Below the pieces are notes generated by a model. That model was given only the letters and a program-made list of their open reading frames with translations. It ran no database searches and had not been told where the DNA came from. A stretch of DNA of 64,000 bases from Nocardioides sp. Root190 (GTDB lineage Bacteria; Actinomycetota; Actinomycetes; Propionibacteriales; Nocardioidaceae): assembly GCF_001428565.1 (NCBI RefSeq), contig NZ_LMIA01000008.1:119762-183761 (forward strand), given 5' to 3'. A program made the position numbers and the translations under genes. Each line of letters opens with the position of its first letter. Within the stretch, counting starts at the first letter, position 1. This document shows, in pieces, positions 28,256 through 37,552 of this stretch.

Positions 28256-29824
28256 ATGAGTCTGGCCCGCAACGTCTACGGCATCCTCGATCGATCCGCC
28301 AGCAGCAGGTACGGCGACCAGCCCGCCTTCGGCTTCGAGGGCGAGCAGCGCACCTTCGTCGAGGTCCGCGACCGAGCCCTCCAAGTGGCTGGCGGACTCG
28401 CCCGCGCAGGCATCCGCCCCGGCGACAAGGTCGCCGTGATGATGGGCAACCGGTTCGAGTGGATCGAGGTCTTCTTCGGCCTCTCCGCGCTCGGTGCCGT
28501 GTGCGTCCCGGTCAACGTGCTCCTCACCGGTCCCGAGATCGAGCACGTGTGCCGCGACAGCGGTGCCCGCACGCTCGTCGTCGACGAGATCGGCGTGCAG
28601 AGCACGGCCCGCCTCGACGTCACCTTCGACCTGGTGGTCACCGTCGGCTCCGCCGCCGCTCCACAGGGTGCCGCCGCGACGTCGTACGACGACCTGGTCG
28701 CCGCCGGCGGCCTGCCGGACGACCACGTCGGTCCCGGGCTCGACGACCCCTTCATCCTCTACTACAGCTCCGGCACCACCGGTCTGCCGAAGGCCGCCGT
28801 GCACACCCACAACGGCGTGCTGTGGAACGCGTTCGGCCAGGTGCAGGGCCTCGGGCTCCAGAAGGAGAACAGGTACGCCGTCATCCCGTCGTTCTCGTGG
28901 GCGGCCGGCTTCCACAACCTCGTCATCGCGCTGGTCTGGATCGGCGGCTACTCGCAGGTGCGCCCCACCGGCGGTGCGTCGATGGAGAGCATCGTGGAGA
29001 TGGTCGAGGAGCACGCGATCACCCACGTGATGCTGGTGCCCAGCCTGCTCCGCGAGCTGGTCGGCCGACCCGACCTGATGAAGCGACTCTCCGACAGCCC
29101 GCTGACCTGGATCGTCACCGGCGCCGAGCCGGTGCCCGTCACGGTCATCGAGGGCGTCTGCCGCGGCATCCCCGGCGTGGACGTGTGCCAGGGCTACGGC
29201 CTCTCGGAGTTCCCCACGATCACCACCGTGCTGATGGCCGACGAGGTCTTCGACCACGAGGGGTCCGCCGGTCGCGCGCTGCCGCACACCGACCTCGCGG
29301 TCCGCGACTCCGAGGGCGTCATCCGACGCGAGGGCACGGGCGAGCTGCTCGTCCGCTCGCTGGCCACGATGGCCGGTTACCACGAGCGTCCTGAGCAGAC
29401 CGCCGAGGCGTTCCGTGACGGCTGGTTGCACACGGGCGACCTCGTCGAGCTCGACGCGGAGGGCTTCATGACGGTGGTCGGACGCACGAAGGACATGATC
29501 ATCTCCGGTGGGCTCAACGTGTACCCCAAGGAGATCGAGGACGTCATCGCCCGGATCCCCGGCGTCGTCGAGACCGCCGTCGTGGGCATCCCGCACAAGC
29601 GCTTCGGCGAGACCGCCGTCGCGATCGTGGTGACTGACGACCCCGACTTCGACGTCAGCCAGGTCGACGTCGAGTGCGCGGAGCACCTCGCGTCGTACAA
29701 GAGGCCGCGCCGCACGATCGTGCGCACCGAGCGGCTTCCCCGCAATGCCAACGCCAAGCTCCTGAAGCGCGAACTGCGTCCGTGGGCGGCCGAGCAGATC
29801 GTGTCGGAGTCCGTCGTTTCCTGA
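28256..29824 (+). CDS. acyl-CoA synthetase (AMP-forming ligase, FadD-like)
   Basis: A 522-residue ANL-superfamily ligase that activates a carboxylic acid to its CoA thioester through an acyl-adenylate. Core motifs are YYSSGTTGLPKAAVHTH (A3), GYGLSEFPTITTVLMADE (A5), HTGDLVELDAEGFMTVVGRTKDMIISGGLNVYPKEIE (A7-A8) and NANAKLLKRELR with the catalytic Lys (A10). ATG at 28256 with GAGGAGAAGC upstream. It likely commits the imported substrate to the pathway. It is followed 66 nt later by a TetR gene in the same direction. Confidence 0.93.
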   Translation: MSLARNVYGILDRSASSRYGDQPAFGFEGEQRTFVEVRDRALQVAGGLARAGIRPGDKVAVMMGNRFEWIEVFFGLSALGAVCVPVNVLLTGPEIEHVCRDSGARTLVVDEIGVQSTARLDVTFDLVVTVGSAAAPQGAAATSYDDLVAAGGLPDDHVGPGLDDPFILYYSSGTTGLPKAAVHTHNGVLWNAFGQVQGLGLQKENRYAVIPSFSWAAGFHNLVIALVWIGGYSQVRPTGGASMESIVEMVEEHAITHVMLVPSLLRELVGRPDLMKRLSDSPLTWIVTGAEPVPVTVIEGVCRGIPGVDVCQGYGLSEFPTITTVLMADEVFDHEGSAGRALPHTDLAVRDSEGVIRREGTGELLVRSLATMAGYHERPEQTAEAFRDGWLHTGDLVELDAEGFMTVVGRTKDMIISGGLNVYPKEIEDVIARIPGVVETAVVGIPHKRFGETAVAIVVTDDPDFDVSQVDVECAEHLASYKRPRRTIVRTERLPRNANAKLLKRELRPWAAEQIVSESVVS

Positions 29825-29890
29825 ACCCGGACCGCAGGGATGCCAGACTGACGCTCGTCGTGGAGCAGGTCGAGACGAAGGGGGAGTGCC

Positions 29891-30625
29891 GTGGCCCGGC
29901 CCAGAGGGCAGTCGCGCAACAGCCGTGAGGTGCTGGTTGCCGCAGCGGTGGAGAACTTCACCACGCTCGGCTACCACGGCACGTCGATGCGGGACGTCGC
30001 GCGCACCGCGGGCGTCACGGTCGCCAGCATCTACCACCACTTCGCCTCGAAGCAGGAGATCCTGCAGCACGTCATGATCACCACGATCACCGACGTCCTC
30101 GGCGCCACCCGACGCGCTGTCGACGAGGCCACGGCCGACGGCCGCACCTCCCCGACCGAGCGGCTCGAGGCCCTGGTGGACGCCTGGATGATCTTCCACA
30201 CCACCCGCCAGGCCGACGCCCTCATCGGCGCCTCGGAGATCCGCAGCCTCGACGAGGCCGGACGCACCGTCGTCGTCGGCTACCGCGACGAGCAGGAGGC
30301 GCTGTTCCGCTCGATCATCGAGGACGGCGTCAGCAGCGGGGCGTTCGCGACGAACTACCCGCGCGAAGCCGCCCGGGCGATCATCGAGATGGGCTACTCC
30401 GTGTCGTCCTGGTACCGCATCGGCGGCGAGCTGAGCCCCGAGGAGATGTCGGTGCGCTACCGGGAGCTGGCGCGGGGGACGGTCGGGGACGTGTCGCTGG
30501 CTGCAGCGTCGGCGGGGAAGCCGGTGAAGAAGGTGGCGGCGAAGGCCTCGGTGAGGGGTCCGGCGAAGAAGGCTTCCGCTGCGAAGACTGCGGCGAAGAA
30601 GGTCAGTGCCCCGAAGCCGGCATAG
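29891..30625 (+). CDS. TetR family regulator with a Lys/Ala-rich C-terminal tail
   Basis: A 244-residue regulator. VLVAAAVENFTTLGYHGTSMRDVARTAGVTVASIYHHFASKQEILQHVM is the TetR HTH; the middle is a helical ligand domain (TetR_C type, with FHTTRQADALIGASEIRSL). Roughly the last 45 residues are low complexity, rich in Lys and Ala with repeated AKK/AAK words, like histone H1-type tails of actinobacterial DNA-binding proteins, and are not part of the TetR fold. GTG start with GGGGGAG upstream. It lies just after the ligase gene controlled by operator C and is the best candidate to bind operators A-D. Confidence 0.88.
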   Translation: MARPRGQSRNSREVLVAAAVENFTTLGYHGTSMRDVARTAGVTVASIYHHFASKQEILQHVMITTITDVLGATRRAVDEATADGRTSPTERLEALVDAWMIFHTTRQADALIGASEIRSLDEAGRTVVVGYRDEQEALFRSIIEDGVSSGAFATNYPREAARAIIEMGYSVSSWYRIGGELSPEEMSVRYRELARGTVGDVSLAAASAGKPVKKVAAKASVRGPAKKASAAKTAAKKVSAPKPA

Positions 30626-30661
30626 CTCGGGATCTGCTGGGTGGGTCTGAGGGCGCGGATT

Positions 30662-30778
30662 CGGCAGTTTCACCGCTTAGGCGGTGAAACTCCCCCTGAG
30701 CACATGAAACTCCGTGTGCCCAGAGGGAGATTCGTGCGCCCAGTCCGGCAGTTTCACCGCCTAAGCGGTGAAACTGCC
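30662..30778. repeat. pair of hairpins that are inverted copies of each other
   Basis: Hairpin 1: AGTTTCACCGC (30666-30676), loop TTAG, complement at 30681-30691. Hairpin 2: 14-bp stem 30747-30760 with 30765-30778, loop CTAA. The 29 nt at 30663-30691 recur exactly, in reverse complement, at 30750-30778. The block lies between convergent genes, and the TAG stop of the hydratase gene at 30761 falls in the loop of hairpin 2. Confidence 0.8.
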
Positions 30779-31525
30779 ACCACCCCACCGCGGCGCACGC
30801 TTCTCAAAAAACGCAGCAATCCCCTCAGCAGGATCCGGCGAGCTCGCCAACGTGGCGATCGCCTTGTCGGTGGCGGTCCAGCCGATGGCCTCGGCGGGGC
30901 CACGGGAGTCGTGCAGGGCCCGCAGCGAGGCGGCGACGGCGTCGGGGGAGTTGCGGGTGATCCGCGCAGCGAGGGCGCGGGCGCCGTCGAGTGCTCCGCC
31001 TGCGTCGGTCAGCACGTTGACGAGTCCGACCTGGTGGGCGCGCTCGGCGCCGATGGGGTCGCCGGTCAGCAGGAGCTCGGCGGCGATCGCCGGCGGGATC
31101 CGGTCGGCGGCGCGGAACAGGCCGCCGCAGGTCGCGACCAGGCCGCGGGCGACCTCGGGCAGTCCGAAGCGGGCCTCGCGGCCGGCGACGACGAGGTCGC
31201 AGGACAGCACGACCTCCATGCCACCGCCGAGAGCGGCCCCTTCGACCGCCGCGATCAGGGGCCGGGTACGACGACGCCGTACGACGCCGTACTCGCCGCC
31301 GCGGTCCGTCGCCGGGCTCACGCCTTCGTGCAGGTCGGTGCCCGCGCAGAACGCCGGACCGTTGCCGGCGAGGATGCCGACGTGCAGGCTCGGGTCGTCG
31401 TCGAGCTCGTCCAGTGCCGCGGACAGGGCGTCGGTGAGCTCACGGTCGAGGGCGTTGCGCTGTGCGGGTCGGTTGAGGGTCAGCAGCAGCACCCCGCCCT
31501 CGCGGGTGACCTCGAGGACGGTCAC
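30761..31525 (-). CDS. enoyl-CoA hydratase/isomerase family protein
   Basis: Crotonase-family protein of 254 residues. LLTLNRPAQRNALDRELTDAL, GPAFCAGTDLHEG and VEGAALGGGMEVVLSCDLVVAG are the family blocks; FGLPEVARGLVATCGGLFRA holds the second catalytic Glu, so a true hydratase is plausible. GTG start at 31525 overlaps the nitroreductase stop by 4 nt. The last codons (Gly-Ser-Phe-Thr-Ala-stop) are read from the hairpin repeat, so the natural C-terminus may have been replaced by the repeat. It is the last gene of a five-gene minus-strand operon starting at 35605. Confidence 0.88.
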   Translation of the reverse strand: MTVLEVTREGGVLLLTLNRPAQRNALDRELTDALSAALDELDDDPSLHVGILAGNGPAFCAGTDLHEGVSPATDRGGEYGVVRRRRTRPLIAAVEGAALGGGMEVVLSCDLVVAGREARFGLPEVARGLVATCGGLFRAADRIPPAIAAELLLTGDPIGAERAHQVGLVNVLTDAGGALDGARALAARITRNSPDAVAASLRALHDSRGPAEAIGWTATDKAIATLASSPDPAEGIAAFFEKRAPRWGGGSFTA

Positions 31526-32190
31526 GGACGTTCGACCCGGATCACCAGGTCCTCGAGCTCGGCGCGGGAGGTGCGGAACGCGTTGACGGGGTGCTCGGTC
31601 GCGGGCCGACCGAAGGACACGCCGCAGACCACGACGCGGTCCTCGGGCAGGTCGAGCAGGCTCCGGATCTTGTCGGAGTGCATCGCGATCGCACCCTGGG
31701 CGATGGAGCCGATCCCGAGGTCCAGCGCGGCGTTCATCAGGTTGGCGACGTAGCCGCCTGCGTCGATCGCGCCGTACGTGCCGTGCTCGCGGTCGGTCGT
31801 GATGATCGCGGCGTGGGGAGCACCGAAGAACGTGAAGTTCTTCAGCATCTGCTCGGTGCGGGCCTCGAAGTCGGACCGCTCGATGCCGAGGCTCTCGTAG
31901 AGCGAGAAGCCGGCCTCGCGCCGACGCTCGTTGTAGACGCCGCTGTAGGACGCCGGGATGGGCATGTCGGCCACGCCGGCCGCTCCGGACAGGACGTGGG
32001 CGTGGAGCTCCTTGCCCAGCCACTCGGTGGCATCACCCGACAGGAGGTGCACCTGCCAGGACTGGGTGTTGCACCAGGAGGCCGTGCGCTGGGCCGTCGT
32101 GAACAGCTCGGTGAGCACGTCCTCGGGCAGCGGCTCGGGGAGGTACTCGCGGCAGCTCCACCGGTTCGCCATCAGCTCGTCGAAGTTCAT
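31522..32190 (-). CDS. nitroreductase family protein
   Basis: FMN-dependent oxidoreductase of 222 residues. ANRWSCREYLPEPLPEDVLTELFTTAQRTASWCNTQSW is the FMN-binding N-terminus (Arg, Ser, Arg then the NxQ segment), GYVANLMNAALDLGIGSIAQGAIA the dimer helix and GVSFGRPATEHPVNAFRTSR the C-terminal flavin loop. ATG at 32190. In such clusters members of this fold act as enoate or ring reductases as well as nitro reductases. The kinase gene upstream is 10 nt away. Confidence 0.87.
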   Translation of the reverse strand: MNFDELMANRWSCREYLPEPLPEDVLTELFTTAQRTASWCNTQSWQVHLLSGDATEWLGKELHAHVLSGAAGVADMPIPASYSGVYNERRREAGFSLYESLGIERSDFEARTEQMLKNFTFFGAPHAAIITTDREHGTYGAIDAGGYVANLMNAALDLGIGSIAQGAIAMHSDKIRSLLDLPEDRVVVCGVSFGRPATEHPVNAFRTSRAELEDLVIRVERP

Positions 32191-32200
32191 CGGTCCATCC

Positions 32201-33226
32201 TCACAGTCGGTCGAGACCACTCTGCAGCAGCAGGGGTACGGCGTCGCCGGAGGTGTCGAAACCCTCTCCGTGTGTCGCGCCTGCACGGTAGCGGTGGTCG
32301 ATTCCGGCGGCGATCACGGCCAGCTTGAAGTAGGCCAGCGCGAGGTGCTCGTCGAAGTCGCGGAGCGGCACGCCACCTGCCTTCTCGTACGACGTCGCGA
32401 GGTCTTCCACCGACGGCATCCGGTCGCTGGTCCAGGCGGCGGGCTCGCCGACGATCAGGTCGAAGGTCGGGTCGCGGTAGACGCACATGTTGGCGACGTC
32501 GGCCACGGGGTCGCCGATGGTGGACAGCTCCCAGTCGACGATCGCGGCGATGCTGACGGAGGGGCCCTCGACGCGCACCAGCGTGTTGTCGAGACGGTAG
32601 TCACCGTGCACGATGCCGGTCTCGGCCTGCACGGGCAGGCGGTCGGCGAGGGCGGTGGAGAGAGCCGTGGCGAGCTTGCCGACCTCGGGCGAGAAGCCGT
32701 CGCCGAGGATCTCCCACTGGCCCGACCAGCGCTTGTGCTGCCGGGCGGCGTACGCGTCGGGGCGACCGAACCGCTCGAGACCGATCGCGACGTGGTCGAC
32801 GGCGTGCAGCGCGGCGAGGGCGGCGCTCAGCGCGTCGATCGCTGACGCGACCTGCGTGTCGTCGAGGTCCGCCAGCTGCTCCTGGGTCTGGATGGTGCGA
32901 CCGTCGACGAAGCCGGAGATCGCGAACGGTGCGCCGAGGAGCTCCTCGTCCTCGTGGAGGACGACGGCCGGGGGCACGGGTACGGCGGTGCGCCCGACAG
33001 CCTGGATGGCGCGGAACTCACGGGCGACGTCGTGCGCCGAGGGGGTGCGGCCGGCACGCGGCGGGGTCCGCATCACCCACGAGGTCTGGTCGTCGTCCAG
33101 CCGGTAGGTCAGGTTGGACCGACCGGCGGTGAGGAGTCGACCGCGCAGCGGACCGACCGGGACGGTGCCGGCCCGGGCCATCACGGCGGTGATGCCGGCC
33201 AGCTCGGTGGGGGTGAGCTCGCTCAT
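32201..33226 (-). CDS. APH-family phosphotransferase (acyl-CoA dehydrogenase-associated)
   Basis: Kinase-fold protein of 341 residues, paralogous to the 16711 product. LLTAGRSNLTYRL (nucleotide loop), SWVMRTPPRAG, GIVHGDYRLDNTLV (catalytic loop) and AIVDWELSTIGDPVADVANMCVY (metal loop) are all intact. ATG overlaps the stop of the acyl-CoA dehydrogenase gene by 4 nt. As in ACAD10/11 systems, it likely phosphorylates a hydroxyacyl-CoA before its dehydration. It is not a drug-resistance enzyme by context. Confidence 0.86.
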   Translation of the reverse strand: MSELTPTELAGITAVMARAGTVPVGPLRGRLLTAGRSNLTYRLDDDQTSWVMRTPPRAGRTPSAHDVAREFRAIQAVGRTAVPVPPAVVLHEDEELLGAPFAISGFVDGRTIQTQEQLADLDDTQVASAIDALSAALAALHAVDHVAIGLERFGRPDAYAARQHKRWSGQWEILGDGFSPEVGKLATALSTALADRLPVQAETGIVHGDYRLDNTLVRVEGPSVSIAAIVDWELSTIGDPVADVANMCVYRDPTFDLIVGEPAAWTSDRMPSVEDLATSYEKAGGVPLRDFDEHLALAYFKLAVIAAGIDHRYRAGATHGEGFDTSGDAVPLLLQSGLDRL

Positions 33227-34398
33227 CGGGTGATCTCCTTGACGGCGCGGCGGGCCAGGGCCCAGCGGTGCACCTCGGACGGGCCGTCGTAGATCCGGAA
33301 CGGGCGGATCTCGCGGGCGATCTTCGCGACCGGCAGCTCGTGGGTGGTGCCGAGACCACCGCACAGCTGGACGGAGCGGTCGGCGATGCGGTGGAGCGCC
33401 TCGCCGGCGAAGGTCTTCGCGATCGAGGTCTCCTTGGCGGCGCGGCCGCCGTCGTCGAGGACGCGGCAGGCCTCCATCAGCAGGGCGCGGGTGGCCGCGA
33501 TGTCGATCTCGTTGTCGGCGATCATCTGCTGGACCATGCCCAGGTCGGCGAGTCGGGTGCCGAAGGCCTGGCGGCCGGCGACGTGGGTGACGGCGACCTC
33601 GTGCGCGCGGCGGGCGGCGCCGAGCCAGCGCATCACGTGGGTCATCCGGGCCGGACCGAGCCGGATCTGCGCGCCGGCGAAGCCCTGGCCGACGTCGCCG
33701 AGCACGTCCTCGTCGGCGCAGAAGGCGTCGGTGAAGGAGACCTCGCAGTGCCCACCGATCATGGAGGTGTCGAGGCTGCGCAGGTGGCGCTCGACCTTGA
33801 TGCCCTCGGTGTCGGCCGGCATCAGGAACATCGTGGCCCCGCCGGGGTCACCGATCGCCCCGCCGGTGCGGGCCATGGTGACGAAGAAGGCCGCGCCGTC
33901 GGCGCCGGTGATGAACCACTTGCGGCCGTTGACCACCCAGCCGCCGTCGACCTTGGTCGCTGCGGTGGCGAGCGCCGTCGGGTCGGAACCGGCGCCCGGG
34001 GAGGGCTCGGTCATCGCGAAGGCGGAGCGGACCTCGCCACGGGCGAGCGGTCCGAGGAAGCGCTCACGCTGGCTGCCGACCGCGAGGTGGTCGAGCATGT
34101 GCACGTTGCCCTCGTCGGGAGCGGCGATGTTGACGGCGAGCGGGCCGAAGAGCGAGTAGCCCGCCTCCTCGAAGACAGGTGCGCGGTCGACCATGTTGAG
34201 GCCCAGGCCACCGAGGTCGACGGGTGCGTGGGGTGCGAAGACACCGGCCTTGCGGGCGGCTTCCTGCATCGTGCGGCGCAGGTCGTCGCCGCCGGCGGCC
34301 TCGATGTCACCGTCGTACTGGTCGTCGAGCGGGATGACGGTGTCGCGGATCAGGGTGCGGGTGCGGGCGATGACGTCCGCGAGTTCGGGGTGGGACAT
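33223..34398 (-). CDS. acyl-CoA dehydrogenase family protein
   Basis: FAD-dependent dehydrogenase of 391 residues. LGGLGLNMVDRAPVFEEAGYSLFGPLAVNIAAPDEGN, AFAMTEPSPGAGSDPTAL, GWVVNGRKWFITGADGAAFF, ARMTHVMRWLGAARRA and CGGLGTTHELPVAKIAREIRPFRIYDGPSEVHRWALARR cover the three domains. ATG at 34398 with CCAGGAGAACC upstream. Second of two consecutive dehydrogenase genes that may form a heteromeric enzyme, as known for actinobacterial steroid side-chain FadE pairs. Confidence 0.92.
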   Translation of the reverse strand: MSHPELADVIARTRTLIRDTVIPLDDQYDGDIEAAGGDDLRRTMQEAARKAGVFAPHAPVDLGGLGLNMVDRAPVFEEAGYSLFGPLAVNIAAPDEGNVHMLDHLAVGSQRERFLGPLARGEVRSAFAMTEPSPGAGSDPTALATAATKVDGGWVVNGRKWFITGADGAAFFVTMARTGGAIGDPGGATMFLMPADTEGIKVERHLRSLDTSMIGGHCEVSFTDAFCADEDVLGDVGQGFAGAQIRLGPARMTHVMRWLGAARRAHEVAVTHVAGRQAFGTRLADLGMVQQMIADNEIDIAATRALLMEACRVLDDGGRAAKETSIAKTFAGEALHRIADRSVQLCGGLGTTHELPVAKIAREIRPFRIYDGPSEVHRWALARRAVKEITR

Positions 34399-34447
34399 GG
34401 GTTCTCCTGGAGCGTGGGGCGGGGCGGGCGGCGAGCTGCGTACGCCG

Positions 34448-35605
34448 TCAGCGGCGACCGAACAGGTCCTGGCCGATGATCTGGCGCATGATCTCGTTGG
34501 TGCCGCCGAAGATCCGCTGGATCCGGGCGTCCTGGTAGGCCCGACCGACCGGGTACTCGATCATGTAGCCGTAGCCGCCGTGCAGCTGCAGGCAGCGGTC
34601 CACGACACGGTTCTGCATCTCGGAGGCCCACATCTTGGCCTTCGCGGCGTCGACGACGGTGAGCTCGTCGGCGTTCCAGGCGAGGATCGCGGCGTCCACG
34701 AAGGCGCGGGTGACGTCGATCTCGGTGACCACGTCAGCGAGCTGGAACCGGGTGTTCTGGAAGTCGGCGACCGGCTGGCCGAAGGCGGTCCGGCTGTCGG
34801 TGTACTGCACGGTCGATGTCAGCACCGAGCTCGCTGCGGCGACGGCGTGGGCGGCGATCGAGAGCCGCTCCAGGGGCAGGTGGTGGACGAGCTGGCCGAA
34901 GCCGCCGCCGATGTCGCCGAGCACGTTCTCGTCCGGGACGAAGACGTCCTCGAAGACGAGCTCGGCGGTGTCCTGGCCGTGCAGGCCGACCTTCTTGAGC
35001 TTGCGGCCGCGGCTGAACCCGGTCATGCCACGCTCGATGACCATCAGCGAGAAGCCGCGGGAGCCGCCGTCGGGATCGGTGCGCACGACCGCGATGACGA
35101 GGTCGGCGTGGATGCCGTTGGTGATGAAGGTCTTCGCGCCGTTCACGACCCAGCCGCCGTCGACGCGGGTGCCGGAGGTACGGATGCCGCGCAGGTCGCT
35201 GCCCGTGCCCGGCTCGGTCATGGCGATCGCACCGATCGTCTCGCCGGCGATCATCGGGGGCAGCCACCGCTGCTTCTGCTCGTCACTGCCGATGCTGGCG
35301 ATGTAGGGGATCGCGATGTCGTCCTGCAGCGAGAAGCTGGAGGACAGCGACGTCGCGTGCACCCGGGCGAGCTCCTCGAGCACCACGTTGCGGAAGCGGT
35401 AGTCGCGGAACTGTCCGGCGCCGCCGTACTCCACGGGGGCGCCGAGGCCGAGCAGGCCCTGCTTGCCCGCTGCGAGCCAGACGTCGCGGTCGATGAGCCG
35501 CTCGTCCTCCCAGCGCTCGATGTTCTCGACGACCTCACGGTCGACGAACTCGCGCACGATCGAGCGGAACTCGTCGTGGTCGGCGTTGTAGAGGTGGCGC
35601 TTCAC
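34448..35605 (-). CDS. acyl-CoA dehydrogenase family protein
   Basis: FAD-dependent dehydrogenase of 385 residues, closer to the short/medium-chain type. LGLGAPVEYGGAGQFRDYRFRNVVLEELAR, AIAMTEPGTGSDLRGIRTSG, GWVVNGAKTFITNGIHADLV, FGQPVADFQNTRFQLADV and LHGGYGYMIEYPVGRAYQDARIQRIFGGTNEIMRQIIGQDL are the complete set of blocks. GTG start at 35605 with GAAGGAG upstream. It heads the minus-strand operon of dehydrogenase, dehydrogenase, kinase, nitroreductase and hydratase genes, with operator D just upstream. Confidence 0.93.
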   Translation of the reverse strand: MKRHLYNADHDEFRSIVREFVDREVVENIERWEDERLIDRDVWLAAGKQGLLGLGAPVEYGGAGQFRDYRFRNVVLEELARVHATSLSSSFSLQDDIAIPYIASIGSDEQKQRWLPPMIAGETIGAIAMTEPGTGSDLRGIRTSGTRVDGGWVVNGAKTFITNGIHADLVIAVVRTDPDGGSRGFSLMVIERGMTGFSRGRKLKKVGLHGQDTAELVFEDVFVPDENVLGDIGGGFGQLVHHLPLERLSIAAHAVAAASSVLTSTVQYTDSRTAFGQPVADFQNTRFQLADVVTEIDVTRAFVDAAILAWNADELTVVDAAKAKMWASEMQNRVVDRCLQLHGGYGYMIEYPVGRAYQDARIQRIFGGTNEIMRQIIGQDLFGRR

Positions 35606-35627
35606 GGCCGGCTCCTTCGTCGATAAC

Positions 35628-35641
35628 TAAACGTTCGTTCG
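35628..35641. promoter_or_regulatory. TetR-type operator, site D
   Basis: On the minus strand CGAACGAACGTTTA, matching CNAACGNNCGTTNG except for the last base. It is 23 nt upstream of the dehydrogenase start and about 80 nt from the divergent hydratase gene. Confidence 0.6.
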
Positions 35642-35723
35642 GTAAACGATACGATGGAGTCCCGAGTGCGTCAATCGCGTCCACCGACGGTGCGCGACGA
35701 CCGGGGCGACGAAGGACGTGGGC

Positions 35724-36488
35724 ATGGACGACATCGATTCCTGGGCGGCCTCCCTGCTGGCGGTCCACGCCGGTGCCGACGCCATCGAGCAGCTCCCCGG
35801 GCTGATCGACGAGGAGCAGGGGTACGCCGTCCAGGCCGCTGTCGCGCAGGGGCTCGGCCCGGTGGTGGGCCACAAGCTGAGCTTCACGACGGCCGACCCG
35901 CCGCCGACCGGGCTCGGCCGGGCGCCGGCGTACGGCCCCTTCGTGTCCGGTCAGGTCCGCGCAGGCAGGCCCGGTGCCGCGCCCATCAGGCTGGGTGGCG
36001 AGCCGCTCGTCGAGTGCGAGATCGTGATGCGGGTCCGTGCCGATCTCACGCCCGACCTCGACCTGGCGGCCCTCGCGGCGCGGGTCGACGTGGCGCCCGG
36101 GATCGAGGTCCCTGTCTCCCGCTTCCGTTCGTGGTGGCCCGAGGGCGGCGGTCCGCGACTCGACCGGCCCGAGTTCATCGCCGACGCCTGCCTGGCCGCG
36201 CACCTCGTCGTCGGCGACACCTGGGTGCCGGCGGCCGGTCGGGACCTGGCGGCGGTCGAGGTCGTGCTGACCGGGCCCGACGGCACGCAGCAGCGGGGCA
36301 TCGGATCAGCGGTGATGGGTGATCCGATGCGTGCGCTGGCCTGGCTGGTCGAGGCCCTCGGTGGACTCCCGGCCGGACGGGTCGTGGCGACCGGCACGCT
36401 CACCGCGCCGGTGCGCGCCGAGCGCGGGACCTACGTCGCCGGCTTCACCGGACTGGGCAGCGTCGAGGTCACCTTCGGTGATGACTGA
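35724..36488 (+). CDS. 2-keto-4-pentenoate hydratase family protein (MhpD-like)
   Basis: A 254-residue member of the fumarylacetoacetate-hydrolase-like hydratase/decarboxylase group used in meta-cleavage pathways. YAVQAAVAQGLGPVVGHKLSFTT contains the GxKxG-type lysine region, GGEPLVECEIVMRVRADL the metal-binding Glu-x-Glu pattern, and GVEVPVSRF-like GIEVPVSRFRSWW a third block. ATG at 35724 (MDDIDSWA) with GAAGGA upstream is preferred to the GTG two codons earlier. Divergent from the 35605 operon across operator D, so possibly under the same repressor. It suggests an aromatic or ring-fission step. Confidence 0.82.
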   Translation: MDDIDSWAASLLAVHAGADAIEQLPGLIDEEQGYAVQAAVAQGLGPVVGHKLSFTTADPPPTGLGRAPAYGPFVSGQVRAGRPGAAPIRLGGEPLVECEIVMRVRADLTPDLDLAALAARVDVAPGIEVPVSRFRSWWPEGGGPRLDRPEFIADACLAAHLVVGDTWVPAAGRDLAAVEVVLTGPDGTQQRGIGSAVMGDPMRALAWLVEALGGLPAGRVVATGTLTAPVRAERGTYVAGFTGLGSVEVTFGDD

Positions 36489-36503
36489 CCCTCGCCCGAC
36501 GGG

Positions 36504-37550
<1,047 letters not shown>

Positions 37551-37552
37551 TC

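Noticed and set aside
28178..30673. Very long open frame (831 codons) on the minus strand across the ligase and TetR genes
   Set aside because: It is antisense to two clear genes, has no domain words, and is Arg/Gly/Val-rich, as expected of shadow frames in high-GC DNA.
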